Shown: piece by piece, positions 23,336-31,278 of the stretch
Position numbering within the stretch: the first letter of the stretch is position 1
Layout of the letters: every line of letters begins with the position of its first letter
Assembly (NCBI GenBank): GCA_963739515.1
Contig: CAVUAO010000002.1
Coordinates: 496,001 to 560,000, forward strand
Direction: 5' to 3'
From: JBFYTX01 sp963739515
Lineage (GTDB): Bacteria; Chloroflexota; Dehalococcoidia; Dehalococcoidales; RBG-16-60-22
DNA length: 64,000 bases
Notes under the pieces: model-generated
Databases searched by the model: none
What the model was told of the DNA's origin: nothing
Seen by the model: only the letters and a program-made list of their open reading frames with translations
Made by a program: the position numbers and the translations under genes

Positions 23336-25036
23336 ATGGTAAATTATTCTATGGATAGTGAAAACAGCGTAACCCACCCCGACGAAAGCCACCGCGTAGC
23401 CACCACCGACGACATCGAGGTCTCGACCTACCTAGAGATTGCCAAGAAAATCAGCGGCGAACGGCCGGCGGCCACCGAAGAAGCAATCTCCGGCGCCGAG
23501 CGCGAGGCAATCATCGTCCTGGACTTCGGCTCTCAATATAACATGCTGATAGCACGGCGGGTGCGTGAAGCCCAGGTCTACTGCGAGCTATTGCCCCACG
23601 ACACCCCCTGGGAAAAAATCGAGCCACTTAATCCTAAAGGTTTCATCCTGTCCGGCGGACCGGCCAGCGTTTACGAAAAAGACGCGCCCCTGGCGCCGTC
23701 CTATGTTTACGAAAGCGGTCTACCGGTACTCGGTATCTGCTACGGGATGCAGGTCATTACCAAACAGCTCGGCGGGCAAGTAACGCCGGGAACCAGATGC
23801 GAATACGGGCACGCTATACTGCACCTGAGCGCGGTGGACTCGCCGCTATTTGCCAAACTGCCGGAATCGACGCCGGTCTGGATGAGCCATGGCGATAAAA
23901 TAGAGGCGATGCCGCCGGGATTCACCGCCCTGGCCTATACCGAAAACTCGCCTTACGCCGTCATCGGGAACGGGCGCAATATCTTCGGGCTGCAATTTCA
24001 TCCGGAGGTCGCCCATACCCCAGAAGGCAAGACTATCCTGCGCAACTTCGTCTATAAAGTCTGCGGATGCAAAGGCAACTGGACGATGGGCAACTTCGTC
24101 ATCGAGACCATTTCGAGAATCAAGGAACAGGTCGGTGACGGCAAGGTCATCAACGCCCTCTCGGGAGGGGTGGACTCATCGGTGGTGGCCACGCTCATCC
24201 AGCGGGCCATCGGCGACCAGCTGACGTGTATCTTCGTGAATAACGGGCTATTACGGCGCGAGGAAGCAGAGCGGACCCTCAAGGTCTTTAAAAACAACCT
24301 GGGCATGAACATCATATTCGTCGACGCTTCGGACAGGTTCCTCAACAGACTCAAGGGGGTCATCGACCCCGAGGAAAAGCGCAAAATCATCGGCGAGGAG
24401 TTCATCAGGGTCTTCGAGGACGAAGCCAAACGAATCGGCAAGGTGGACTTCCTGGCGCAGGGCACGCTTTACCCCGACGTCATCGAAAGCGTATCGTCCG
24501 TAAGCACCGTATCAGCCAAAATAAAGTCGCACCATAACGTCGGTGGGCTGCCGGCGAAGATGACGCTAAAGCTGCTCGAACCGCTGCGGTTCCTTTTCAA
24601 GGACGAGGTACGGCAGGTGGGCACGGAGCTAGGGCTCCCTGAGGAGATGGTCTGGCGACAGCCCTTCCCCGGACCGGGCCTGGCAATAAGATGCATCGGG
24701 GAGGTGACGAAAGAAAAGCTGGAGATACTGCGCGGGGCAGACTTCATCCTGATGAACGAAATCAAGAAAGCCAAGCTGTACCGGCAGCTCTGGCAGAGCT
24801 TCGCGGTGCTCACCGACGTGAGGAGCGTGGGAGTGATGGGGGACTACCGCACTTACGTGTACCTGGCGGCGATAAGGGCGGTGACCAGCGAGGACGCCAT
24901 GACGGCAGACTGGGCGCGGCTGCCCTACGATTTACTGGCGCGAATTTCAAACAGAATTGTTAACGAGGTGCCGGGGATAAACCGGGTGGTATACGATATT
25001 ACGTCCAAGCCTCCGTCAACGATAGAGTGGGAGTGA
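23336..25036 (+). CDS. guaA: GMP synthase (glutamine-hydrolysing) with N-terminal extension
   Basis: Aminates XMP to GMP using glutamine and ATP. The glutaminase domain starts near residue 58 (IIVLDFGSQYN), with catalytic Cys135 in GICYGMQ and His222/Glu224 in FHPEV. The ATP pyrophosphatase domain has the PP-loop LSGGVDSSV near 275-283, and the C-terminal dimerisation domain ends VVYDITSKPPSTIEWE. The protein is 566 residues against about 510-525 for typical enzymes, because of roughly 55 extra polar N-terminal residues. An internal ATG at codon 6 is possible, but no internal start removes the extension. It leads the plus-strand purine cluster. Confidence 0.95.
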   Translation: MVNYSMDSENSVTHPDESHRVATTDDIEVSTYLEIAKKISGERPAATEEAISGAEREAIIVLDFGSQYNMLIARRVREAQVYCELLPHDTPWEKIEPLNPKGFILSGGPASVYEKDAPLAPSYVYESGLPVLGICYGMQVITKQLGGQVTPGTRCEYGHAILHLSAVDSPLFAKLPESTPVWMSHGDKIEAMPPGFTALAYTENSPYAVIGNGRNIFGLQFHPEVAHTPEGKTILRNFVYKVCGCKGNWTMGNFVIETISRIKEQVGDGKVINALSGGVDSSVVATLIQRAIGDQLTCIFVNNGLLRREEAERTLKVFKNNLGMNIIFVDASDRFLNRLKGVIDPEEKRKIIGEEFIRVFEDEAKRIGKVDFLAQGTLYPDVIESVSSVSTVSAKIKSHHNVGGLPAKMTLKLLEPLRFLFKDEVRQVGTELGLPEEMVWRQPFPGPGLAIRCIGEVTKEKLEILRGADFILMNEIKKAKLYRQLWQSFAVLTDVRSVGVMGDYRTYVYLAAIRAVTSEDAMTADWARLPYDLLARISNRIVNEVPGINRVVYDITSKPPSTIEWE

Positions 25037-25047
25037 AAAGTATTCGA

Positions 25048-25138
25048 AAATTCCCCTTAATCTCGCTTAAAAGGGGGACAATATAAGCGGGGCGTCCAGG
25101 AGGGGTTCTCCCTGAAGGGGATACAGGGGGTGAGGTAG
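25048..25138. repeat. GC-rich intergenic repeat directly abutting purD
   Basis: The guaA-purD gap holds CCCCTTAATCTCG...AAAGGGGG, then GAGGGGTTCTCCCTGAAGGGG, and ends with CAGGGGGTGAGGT. The last part is the reverse complement of the CCTCACCCC-type end seen at 10958-10980, so this is another copy of the dispersed intergenic family. It runs right up to the first codons of purD and supplies the only ribosome-site-like sequence. Confidence 0.6.
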
Positions 25139-26407
25139 ATAAAGATTCTCGTCATCGGCAAGGGCGCCAGGGAACACACGATTACCTGGAAGCTCGCGCA
25201 GAGTCCTAAAGCCACGGAAATGTTCGCGGCACCCGGCAACGCCGGAACGGCAAAGATTGCCCATAATATCGACATTAAAGCCGAGGACAGCGAAGGGCTG
25301 CTGAAATTCGCCAGAGAGAACCACATCGACCTTACGGTGGTCGGGCCAGAACAGCCGCTGGCAAACGGCATAGTAGATTTATTTGATAAAAACGGCCTTG
25401 CCATCTTCGGGCCAACGCAAAAAGCCGCCCAAATAGAGTCGAGCAAGGTCTTCGCTAAAGACCTGATGCAGAGACACGGCATCCCCTGCGCTAAAAGCCA
25501 GACTTTCTCCGACCTCGATAAAGCCAAGGATTATGTCAAGAAGCAAAAACCCCCTATCGTCCTCAAGGCCGACGGGCTGGCGGAGGGAAAAGGGGTCATC
25601 ATTGCGGAATCAGTAAATGACGCCGAAAAAGCGTTGGATGAAATGATGAGTGCGAAAAAGTTCGGGGCGGCGGGGGATAAAGTGGTCGTCGAAGAACACC
25701 TCACCGGGCGTGAAATGAGCTTTTTCATCTTCACCGATGGAAAAACAATCGCGCCCACCGTGCCCGCCTGCGACTACAAGCGTATTTACGACGGCAATAA
25801 AGGACCGAACACCGGCGGCATGGGCAGCTACAGCCCGCCGGAGTTTTATAACGAGCTACTCGGCGACATTATTTTAAGGACGATAATGAAACCGATAACC
25901 ATGGCGCTGGCGGACGAAGGACGCATGTACAAAGGCACTCTCTACGGCGGGCTGATGATTACCAATAACGTACCCAAGGTGATAGAGTTCAACGCCCGGC
26001 TCGGCGACCCGGAGACGCAGGTAGTATTGCCGAGGCTAAAAACGGACCTGCTGGACATTATGCTGGCGGTGGTGAATAATAGTCTGGACAAAATGAGAAT
26101 AGAGTTCGATAATAATGCTGCAGTGGGCGTGGTGATGGCGTCCGGCGGATACCCGGGCAGTTATAAGACGGGATTCTCCATCAGCGGACTGGACGAACTG
26201 GATAAAGATATACTGATATTTCACGCGGGGACGAAGGCGGGAGGGAACGGGGAGGTGTTAACGAACGGCGGGCGGGTGCTGACGGTGGTGGGTAAGGGTA
26301 GAGACCTGGCGGAAGCGCGGGAAAAGGTGTATAAAAATATCAGCAGGATAAAGTTTGAAGGGTGCTACTATCGAAAAGATATCGCGGATATTAAAACAGC
26401 TGAGTGA
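25139..26407 (+). CDS. purD: Phosphoribosylamine-glycine ligase, non-canonical start codon
   Basis: Joins phosphoribosylamine and glycine with ATP in step 2 of purine synthesis. The full-length frame covers 422 codons: KILVIGKGAREH at the N-terminus, PGNAGTA, VVGPEQPLANGIVD, the ATP-grasp core KADGLAEGKGVIIAE, GPNTGGMGSYSPP, and NARLGDPETQVVLPRL. The codon at the expected Met is ATA (25139-25141), directly after an in-frame TAG, with ATT two codons later. The first in-frame ATG (25220) would remove the conserved GAR-binding loop. So either AUA or AUU is used, with GGTGAGGT as ribosome site, or the start is mutated or misread. The rest of the gene is intact. Confidence 0.92.
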   Translation: MKILVIGKGAREHTITWKLAQSPKATEMFAAPGNAGTAKIAHNIDIKAEDSEGLLKFARENHIDLTVVGPEQPLANGIVDLFDKNGLAIFGPTQKAAQIESSKVFAKDLMQRHGIPCAKSQTFSDLDKAKDYVKKQKPPIVLKADGLAEGKGVIIAESVNDAEKALDEMMSAKKFGAAGDKVVVEEHLTGREMSFFIFTDGKTIAPTVPACDYKRIYDGNKGPNTGGMGSYSPPEFYNELLGDIILRTIMKPITMALADEGRMYKGTLYGGLMITNNVPKVIEFNARLGDPETQVVLPRLKTDLLDIMLAVVNNSLDKMRIEFDNNAAVGVVMASGGYPGSYKTGFSISGLDELDKDILIFHAGTKAGGNGEVLTNGGRVLTVVGKGRDLAEAREKVYKNISRIKFEGCYYRKDIADIKTAE

Positions 26408-26416
26408 GATGTTAAT

Positions 26417-26875
26417 ATGCCATTAGTCGGTGTGGTAATGGGCTCTAAAACTGATGCCGAAGTAATACAAGCGGCGCTGGACGTGCTGACCGCTCTTGGC
26501 ATTGAGCATGAAGTAAATATAATCTCGGCGCACCGCACCCCGGAAAAAGCCAAGGAATACGCGCAGACGGCGCGGGAGCGGGGCATCGAGGTCGTTATTG
26601 CCGGGGCGGGGATGGCGGCGCACCTGCCCGGTGTCCTCGCTAGCTGGACGACACTCCCGGTCATTGGAGTGCCTATGGCCAGCGGCGAACTCAAAGGGGT
26701 AGACGCCCTCTATTCTATTGTCCAGATGCCGGCCGGGATACCGGTAGCCTGCGTAGCCATCGGCATTGCCGGGGCCAAAAACGCCGCTTACCTCGCCGCT
26801 GAGATTCTCGGTCTGAAACATGATAGAATAAAGCGTGCTTACGAAAAATACCGCCAGGAACTGCAAGGGACCTAA
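26417..26875 (+). CDS. purE: N5-carboxyaminoimidazole ribonucleotide mutase
   Basis: Class I PurE converting N5-CAIR to CAIR. The 152-residue protein has VGVVMGSKTDAEV (phosphate-binding SxxD), the catalytic ISAHRTPEK, GAGMAAHLPGV, and GVPMASGELKG. It follows purD by 9 bases. PurK, its usual partner, is not in this window. Confidence 0.96.
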   Translation: MPLVGVVMGSKTDAEVIQAALDVLTALGIEHEVNIISAHRTPEKAKEYAQTARERGIEVVIAGAGMAAHLPGVLASWTTLPVIGVPMASGELKGVDALYSIVQMPAGIPVACVAIGIAGAKNAAYLAAEILGLKHDRIKRAYEKYRQELQGT

Positions 26876-26922
26876 GAGATAAGTCAAATCAAATCCTCCA
26901 TTACCACCTCCGGATTTCAGTA

Positions 26923-26951
26923 TTTACTGATTATTAAAGAAATGTTAAAAT
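26923..26951 (+). promoter_or_regulatory. Possible purB promoter (TTTACT, 17 bp, TAAAAT)
   Basis: TTTACT (26923-26928) and TAAAAT (26946-26951) are 17 bases apart in the 99-base purE-purB gap, which is AT-rich compared with its flanks. The match is moderate; purB may also be read from guaA. Confidence 0.4.
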
Positions 26952-26974
26952 GACAATCTGATAAGGAGAGCGCC

Positions 26975-28330
26975 ATGATAGAGCGGTACTCCCGCCCGGA
27001 AATGAAGCGAGTATGGTCGGACGAGAACAAATATTCCAAGTGGCTCGACGTAGAGATAGCCGTCTGCGACGCCTGGGCCGAACAGGGGGCCATACCGCGT
27101 AATGCCATCCCCAAGATAAAACTCGCCAAATGCAACCTCAAGCGCATGGAAGATATCCTCAAAGAGACCCACCACGACATGACGGCTTTCCTCGGTTCGG
27201 TGTCCGAGAGCATCGGCGAGGAGTCCCGTTTCATCCACCTGGGGCTTACCTCTTCCGATGTCATGGATACCGCCACCAGCCTCCAGATGGTCGAGGCCGC
27301 CAATATATTAATTCAGGACGTTAAAGACCTCACGGCCGTGCTGGCGCCGCTGGCTATCGAGCACAAATACACCATCATGATGGGCCGTACCCACGGCGTA
27401 CACGCCGAGCCGACTTCCTTCGGGCTGAAGCTGGCACTATGGGTAGAGGAGATGAGACGTAACGCCCACCGCCTGGCCGAGGCTAGAAAAATCATCTCGG
27501 TGGGCAAAATATCGGGGGCAGTGGGTACATATGCCACCGTGTCACCTCAGGTAGAGTTAAGAGCCTGCTATAAACTCGGCCTTGACCCCGCACCTATATC
27601 GAACCAGATATTACAGCGCGACCGCCACGCCCAGTTCGTGACCACGCTAGCTATCGTCGCCGGTTCCCTGGAGAAATTCGCCACCGAAATTCGAGCCCTG
27701 CAAAAGACCGAAGTCAGAGAGGTCGAAGAACCCTTCGGCGACGGATTCGTTTCCACCGGTTCATCCGCCATGCCGCATAAACGCAATCCCGAGCTGACCG
27801 AGAGAATCTGCGGTCTGGCGCGGCTGGTGCGCGGCTACGCACTCACATCCATGGAAAATATCGCCCTCTGGCACGAAAGAGATATTAGCCATTCCTCCAA
27901 CGAGCGAATCATACTGCCGGATGCCTGCCTGACGCTCGACTACATCCTGACGCTCTTCACCTCGGTCATGAAGAGACTGCAGATCTACCCGCAGCGCATG
28001 AAGAAGAACCTGGAACTAACGCGGGGACTGGTCTTTTCGCAGCGGGTCATGCTGGCGCTTATCGAGAAAGGGCTTAGTCGTCAAAAAGCCTACGAAATCG
28101 TCCAGAGAAATGCGATGAAAGCCTGGAAGGGAAACAGGAGCTTCCTGACCCTGCTTAAAGCCGATGCGGAACTCAAAAACACCCTGCCGGCAAAAGAACT
28201 CGAGGGGCTGTTCGATTACCAGTACTACCTGCAGCACGTGGACGAAATATTCCAGAGACTGGGGCTGACCAAGTCGCAATGGCAGGGAATCATTACCGAG
28301 AATAAACAGCCTGAGCCGAAGGCTAATTAA
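26975..28330 (+). CDS. purB: Adenylosuccinate lyase
   Basis: Fumarase/aspartase-family lyase that releases fumarate from SAICAR and adenylosuccinate. The 451-residue protein has TSSDVMDTATSLQM, GRTHGVHAEPTSFG with a catalytic His, KISGAVGTYA, and the signature loop STGSSAMPHKRNPELTE with the catalytic Ser. AAGGAG precedes the ATG. It is followed by purC 24 bases downstream, which makes its substrate SAICAR. Confidence 0.97.
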   Translation: MIERYSRPEMKRVWSDENKYSKWLDVEIAVCDAWAEQGAIPRNAIPKIKLAKCNLKRMEDILKETHHDMTAFLGSVSESIGEESRFIHLGLTSSDVMDTATSLQMVEAANILIQDVKDLTAVLAPLAIEHKYTIMMGRTHGVHAEPTSFGLKLALWVEEMRRNAHRLAEARKIISVGKISGAVGTYATVSPQVELRACYKLGLDPAPISNQILQRDRHAQFVTTLAIVAGSLEKFATEIRALQKTEVREVEEPFGDGFVSTGSSAMPHKRNPELTERICGLARLVRGYALTSMENIALWHERDISHSSNERIILPDACLTLDYILTLFTSVMKRLQIYPQRMKKNLELTRGLVFSQRVMLALIEKGLSRQKAYEIVQRNAMKAWKGNRSFLTLLKADAELKNTLPAKELEGLFDYQYYLQHVDEIFQRLGLTKSQWQGIITENKQPEPKAN

Positions 28331-28354
28331 GCCGGGGCTAGAGAGGTATCCGTG

Positions 28355-29284
28355 ATGCCTGAAAAAATACCCCCCGTATTAATGACCACCGCGCTGCCGC
28401 TGCCGGTATTTATCCGTGGCAAGGTGCGCGATACTTATGACCTCGGCAGCCACCTGCTTATCATCGCCACCGACCGCATTTCGGCCTTCGACGTGGTGCT
28501 GCCCACCGGCATCCCGCTTAAAGGGCATGTTTTGAACCGGCTTTCCTCTTTCTGGTTCAGGCTGACCGCAGGGATACTGCCCAACCACATGACCGAAGCC
28601 ATCGACGACGTGCACTGTCTCGATTCTTACGTCCCACAAGATAAAAGATTCGCCTACCCAGCTTTCCTGAGAGGACGCTCGATGGTCTGCAAGAAAGTCA
28701 AGCGTATCTCGGTGGAATGCGTGGTACGCGGCTATATCGCGGGGTCGGCCTGGGCGGAGTATAAAGAACGCGGGACAGTTTCCAGCAAAGCTATGCCCAG
28801 AGGCATGGCGGAGAGCCAGGAACTGGAAAAGCCGGTATTTACCCCCACAACCAAAGCTGAAGAAGGACACGACGAACCTATTACGAAAAAACAAATCGTC
28901 AAGCTAATCGGAGAATCCGGCGCGTCAGAAATGGAAGAAAAGAGTCTGGCCATCTACGTTTTTGCCAGGGACTACGCTAAAACCAAAGGTATCATTATCG
29001 CCGATACCAAGTTCGAATTTGGCATCGATAACGGGCGCCTGACGTTAATCGACGAGCTGCTTACTCCCGATTCGTCGCGCTTCTGGGAGGCCGGGCAGTA
29101 TCAAGTGGGTCGTCCCCAGGCGAGCCTGGACAAACAGCCCGTGCGCGACTGGCTTGTGACGCAAGGCTGGAACAGAAAACCGCCCGCACCGGCCCTGCCC
29201 TATGATGTCGTTGAGGCGACATCGAAACGATATATACAAGCCTACGAGAAACTTACCGGAAGGCACCTGGCCATCCTAGAATAA
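28355..29284 (+). CDS. purC: SAICAR synthase
   Basis: ATP-dependent ligation of aspartate to CAIR. The protein is 309 residues, the longer form found in fungi and many bacteria, against about 240 for the short form. Motifs are GKVRDTYDLG (ATP loop), IATDRISAFDVVLPTGIPLKG, VECVVRGYIAGSAWAEY, IADTKFEFG, and LIDELLTPDSSRFW. An AGAGG site lies eight bases before the ATG at 28355; the GTG just before it is an alternative. It converges on hisB with a 3-base gap. Confidence 0.96.
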   Translation: MPEKIPPVLMTTALPLPVFIRGKVRDTYDLGSHLLIIATDRISAFDVVLPTGIPLKGHVLNRLSSFWFRLTAGILPNHMTEAIDDVHCLDSYVPQDKRFAYPAFLRGRSMVCKKVKRISVECVVRGYIAGSAWAEYKERGTVSSKAMPRGMAESQELEKPVFTPTTKAEEGHDEPITKKQIVKLIGESGASEMEEKSLAIYVFARDYAKTKGIIIADTKFEFGIDNGRLTLIDELLTPDSSRFWEAGQYQVGRPQASLDKQPVRDWLVTQGWNRKPPAPALPYDVVEATSKRYIQAYEKLTGRHLAILE

Positions 29285-29287
29285 ATT

Positions 29288-30061
29288 CTAACGCTCCAGG
29301 AATTCCTTGGTGGAAGGCAAATCCCCAACAATACGCGGGTCAATCCTCGTGGCGGCGTCCAGCGCCCGTCCTAAAGCTTTAAAAAGCGCCTCAGCCTTAT
29401 GATGGTCGTTGCGGCCGTAGAGTATCCGGGCATGCAGGTTCATCCTGGCTTCGATGGCAAAAGATTCCAGGAAGTGGCGGATAAGGTCTGAAGGCAAACC
29501 GGAGAGTTCGTTGCCCGTAAGCGTAAGGTCAATTACAGTATAGCCGCGACCGCCGAGGTCGATGACCACGGTAGCTAAAGCCTCATCCATGGGGACAGTA
29601 GCCGAAGCCATGCGCACGATACCCTTTTTATCTCCCAACGCCTTCCCGAGAGCCTGCCCCAGGCAAATAGCCACATCTTCAACTAAATGATGTGAATCGT
29701 CACCCGAGGCTAAGAGTTTTATGTCAAACAGCCCGTGTTTCGCCAGAGACGATAACAGATGGTCGAAGATATAGATACCAGTGGCTATTTCCCATTTCCC
29801 TGTACCGTCGATATTCAATTCCAGACTGATATTGGTCTCTTTCGTCTCCCGCTTGATAGCGGCACTCCGGGTTTCGGTACTTGAAGCCAGCAATTTCAGA
29901 GCCCCTTTCAAAAAAGTACCGCCCACGGGCATGCGGCCGGTGCGAGTACGCTGGTAGAGGGGCCGACTACTTCCTATTTTTTCTGCCATCTGCTGGTCAG
30001 AGTAGCCATGGTCTTTCTGATACCGGACGATTTTTTCTATTACTTCATTGACTGTTTCCAT
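29288..30061 (-). CDS. hisB: Imidazoleglycerol-phosphate dehydratase with N-terminal XRE-like HTH domain
   Basis: Residues 66-257 are a full IGP dehydratase (histidine synthesis step 6): AAIKRETKETNISL, FDHLLSSLAKHG (99-110), the metal-binding DDSHHLVED (121-129), and DHHKAEALFKALGRAL (219-234). Residues 1-60 are extra and read as a Cro/cI-type helix-turn-helix: helix 2 SDQQMAEKIG, recognition helix SRPLYQRTRTG, then PVGGTFLKGALKLL. There is no stop or good restart between the two; an internal Met44 has no ribosome site, whereas AAGGTG precedes Met1. The gene has its own promoter with two 17-bp palindromes, so the fusion may repress itself. I know of no described HTH-HisB, but cannot search. 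It is separated from hisC by 126 bases. Confidence 0.93.
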   Translation of the reverse strand: METVNEVIEKIVRYQKDHGYSDQQMAEKIGSSRPLYQRTRTGRMPVGGTFLKGALKLLASSTETRSAAIKRETKETNISLELNIDGTGKWEIATGIYIFDHLLSSLAKHGLFDIKLLASGDDSHHLVEDVAICLGQALGKALGDKKGIVRMASATVPMDEALATVVIDLGGRGYTVIDLTLTGNELSGLPSDLIRHFLESFAIEARMNLHARILYGRNDHHKAEALFKALGRALDAATRIDPRIVGDLPSTKEFLER

Positions 30062-30089
30062 AAGGCACCTTATTATTTATAACATCATC

Positions 30090-30106
30090 TGTTAAATATT
30101 ATAACA
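30090..30106. promoter_or_regulatory. Operator-like palindrome overlapping the hisB -10
   Basis: TGTTAAATATTATAACA is a 17-bp near-palindrome with perfect TGTTA/TAACA arms. It covers the hisB -10 hexamer and probable start point, a position suited to repression. A matching site lies 44 bp away, centre to centre. Confidence 0.6.
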
Positions 30107-30125
30107 TATTAAGACGATTTGTCAA
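30098..30125 (-). promoter_or_regulatory. hisB promoter (-35 TTGACA, 16 bp, -10 TATAAT)
   Basis: On the minus strand a perfect TTGACA (30120-30125) and a perfect TATAAT (30098-30103) are 16 bases apart, one of the best promoters in the window. It is independent of the hisZGDC unit upstream. Confidence 0.8.
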
Positions 30126-30133
30126 GCATATAG

Positions 30134-30150
30134 TGTTAGAATATTGAACA
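30134..30150. promoter_or_regulatory. Operator-like palindrome upstream of the hisB -35
   Basis: TGTTAGAATATTGAACA has the same 17-bp length, the same TGTT/AACA ends and the same AATATT centre as the site at 30090-30106. The pair flanks the -35 hexamer and is spaced about four helical turns apart. A third, half-like ATGTTATAA lies on the minus strand near 30075. Confidence 0.55.
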
Positions 30151-30186
30151 TATCGATGAGGCTTATACTGAGGAGGTCAGCTAATT

Positions 30187-31278
30187 CTATAGCTCATTCA
30201 AGACTTTGATGAGGGCATCGGTATGTTCTGGTTTGCCCACACTGATGCGGATGCTATTCTTCAGAAGAGGCCTATCAAAATAGCGAACCAGAATACCTTT
30301 TTTCTGCAATTCAAGATGTAAATCGGCGGCGCTGCCCTTAAGTACCGCGACATAAACAAAGTTAGCCCTGGAAGGATACGGTTTCAGCCAGGTAATTTTT
30401 TGAAGCTCCCGGAACAGTCTCGCCCTTTCATCGATAATAGATTTTACCCTGGACTTAAGATATGCCAGGTCGTTTAAAGACTCGCGGACGGCGATTTCGG
30501 CGGCTACGCTGACGTTATGCGGGATTTTTATCGCCATAAGGTAGGCGGCGATGCGGGGCGGGAAAACGCCGTAGCCGACCCTAAGACCGGCCAGGCCGGC
30601 CCACTTACTGAAAGACCGCAGTACCATGATATTCTTATAATCGTTAAGGTAAGACATGATTGTTTCACCGCTAAACTCGTAATAGGCTTCGTCAACGATA
30701 AGCGGCAGACCAGTCGCGGCAATCTCGAATATATCCCGCTGCGGGACGATATTACCGGTGGGATTATTCGGCGTAGCCAGGAATATCAATTTTGTCTTCT
30801 TACTGATAGCAGACTTAACATCTTTGACGCTCACGGCGAAATTCTCGTCCCGGTTAAGGTTAATGGCGATGCCGCCGCATATCTCCGTACTGAAACGATA
30901 AATATCAAAGGTGGGCACGCAATTTATCGCCTCGTCGCCCGGGCCAACGAAAAGCCTGACAATGAGGTCGATCAGCGAATTACTACCATGGCCCGCCACG
31001 ATGCAATCGGCCGGGGCGCCGGCATAGCCAGACAAACGCTTGCGCAGCTCCTGCTGACCATCATCGGGATAGATGTGAAAGTTGGGCGCTTTAGCTAATG
31101 CCTTTAAGACCCTTGGAGAACAGCCATAGGGGTTCTCGTTGGCGTTCATCTTGATAATGCCCTCAGGCGGCACGTCAACTTTGCCCGCCAGCGTATCCGG
31201 CGAGGTGCTGGCGCTATAGCCAGTAAAGCCGACCAGATGGGGTCGAACAAATTTTTCAATTCCGTCAGAAGTGGTCAC
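30187..31278 (-). CDS. hisC: Histidinol-phosphate aminotransferase
   Basis: PLP-dependent aminotransferase class I/II acting on imidazole-acetol phosphate. The 363 residues show NANENPYGCSPRVLKAL, the N-P-N loop ATPNNPTGNIV, LIVDEAYYEFSG, and the PLP-lysine in LRSFSKWAGLAGLRVGYG. Its start overlaps the hisD stop by four bases (ATGA). It is the last gene of hisZ-hisG-hisD-hisC. Confidence 0.95.
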   Translation of the reverse strand: MTTSDGIEKFVRPHLVGFTGYSASTSPDTLAGKVDVPPEGIIKMNANENPYGCSPRVLKALAKAPNFHIYPDDGQQELRKRLSGYAGAPADCIVAGHGSNSLIDLIVRLFVGPGDEAINCVPTFDIYRFSTEICGGIAINLNRDENFAVSVKDVKSAISKKTKLIFLATPNNPTGNIVPQRDIFEIAATGLPLIVDEAYYEFSGETIMSYLNDYKNIMVLRSFSKWAGLAGLRVGYGVFPPRIAAYLMAIKIPHNVSVAAEIAVRESLNDLAYLKSRVKSIIDERARLFRELQKITWLKPYPSRANFVYVAVLKGSAADLHLELQKKGILVRYFDRPLLKNSIRISVGKPEHTDALIKVLNEL

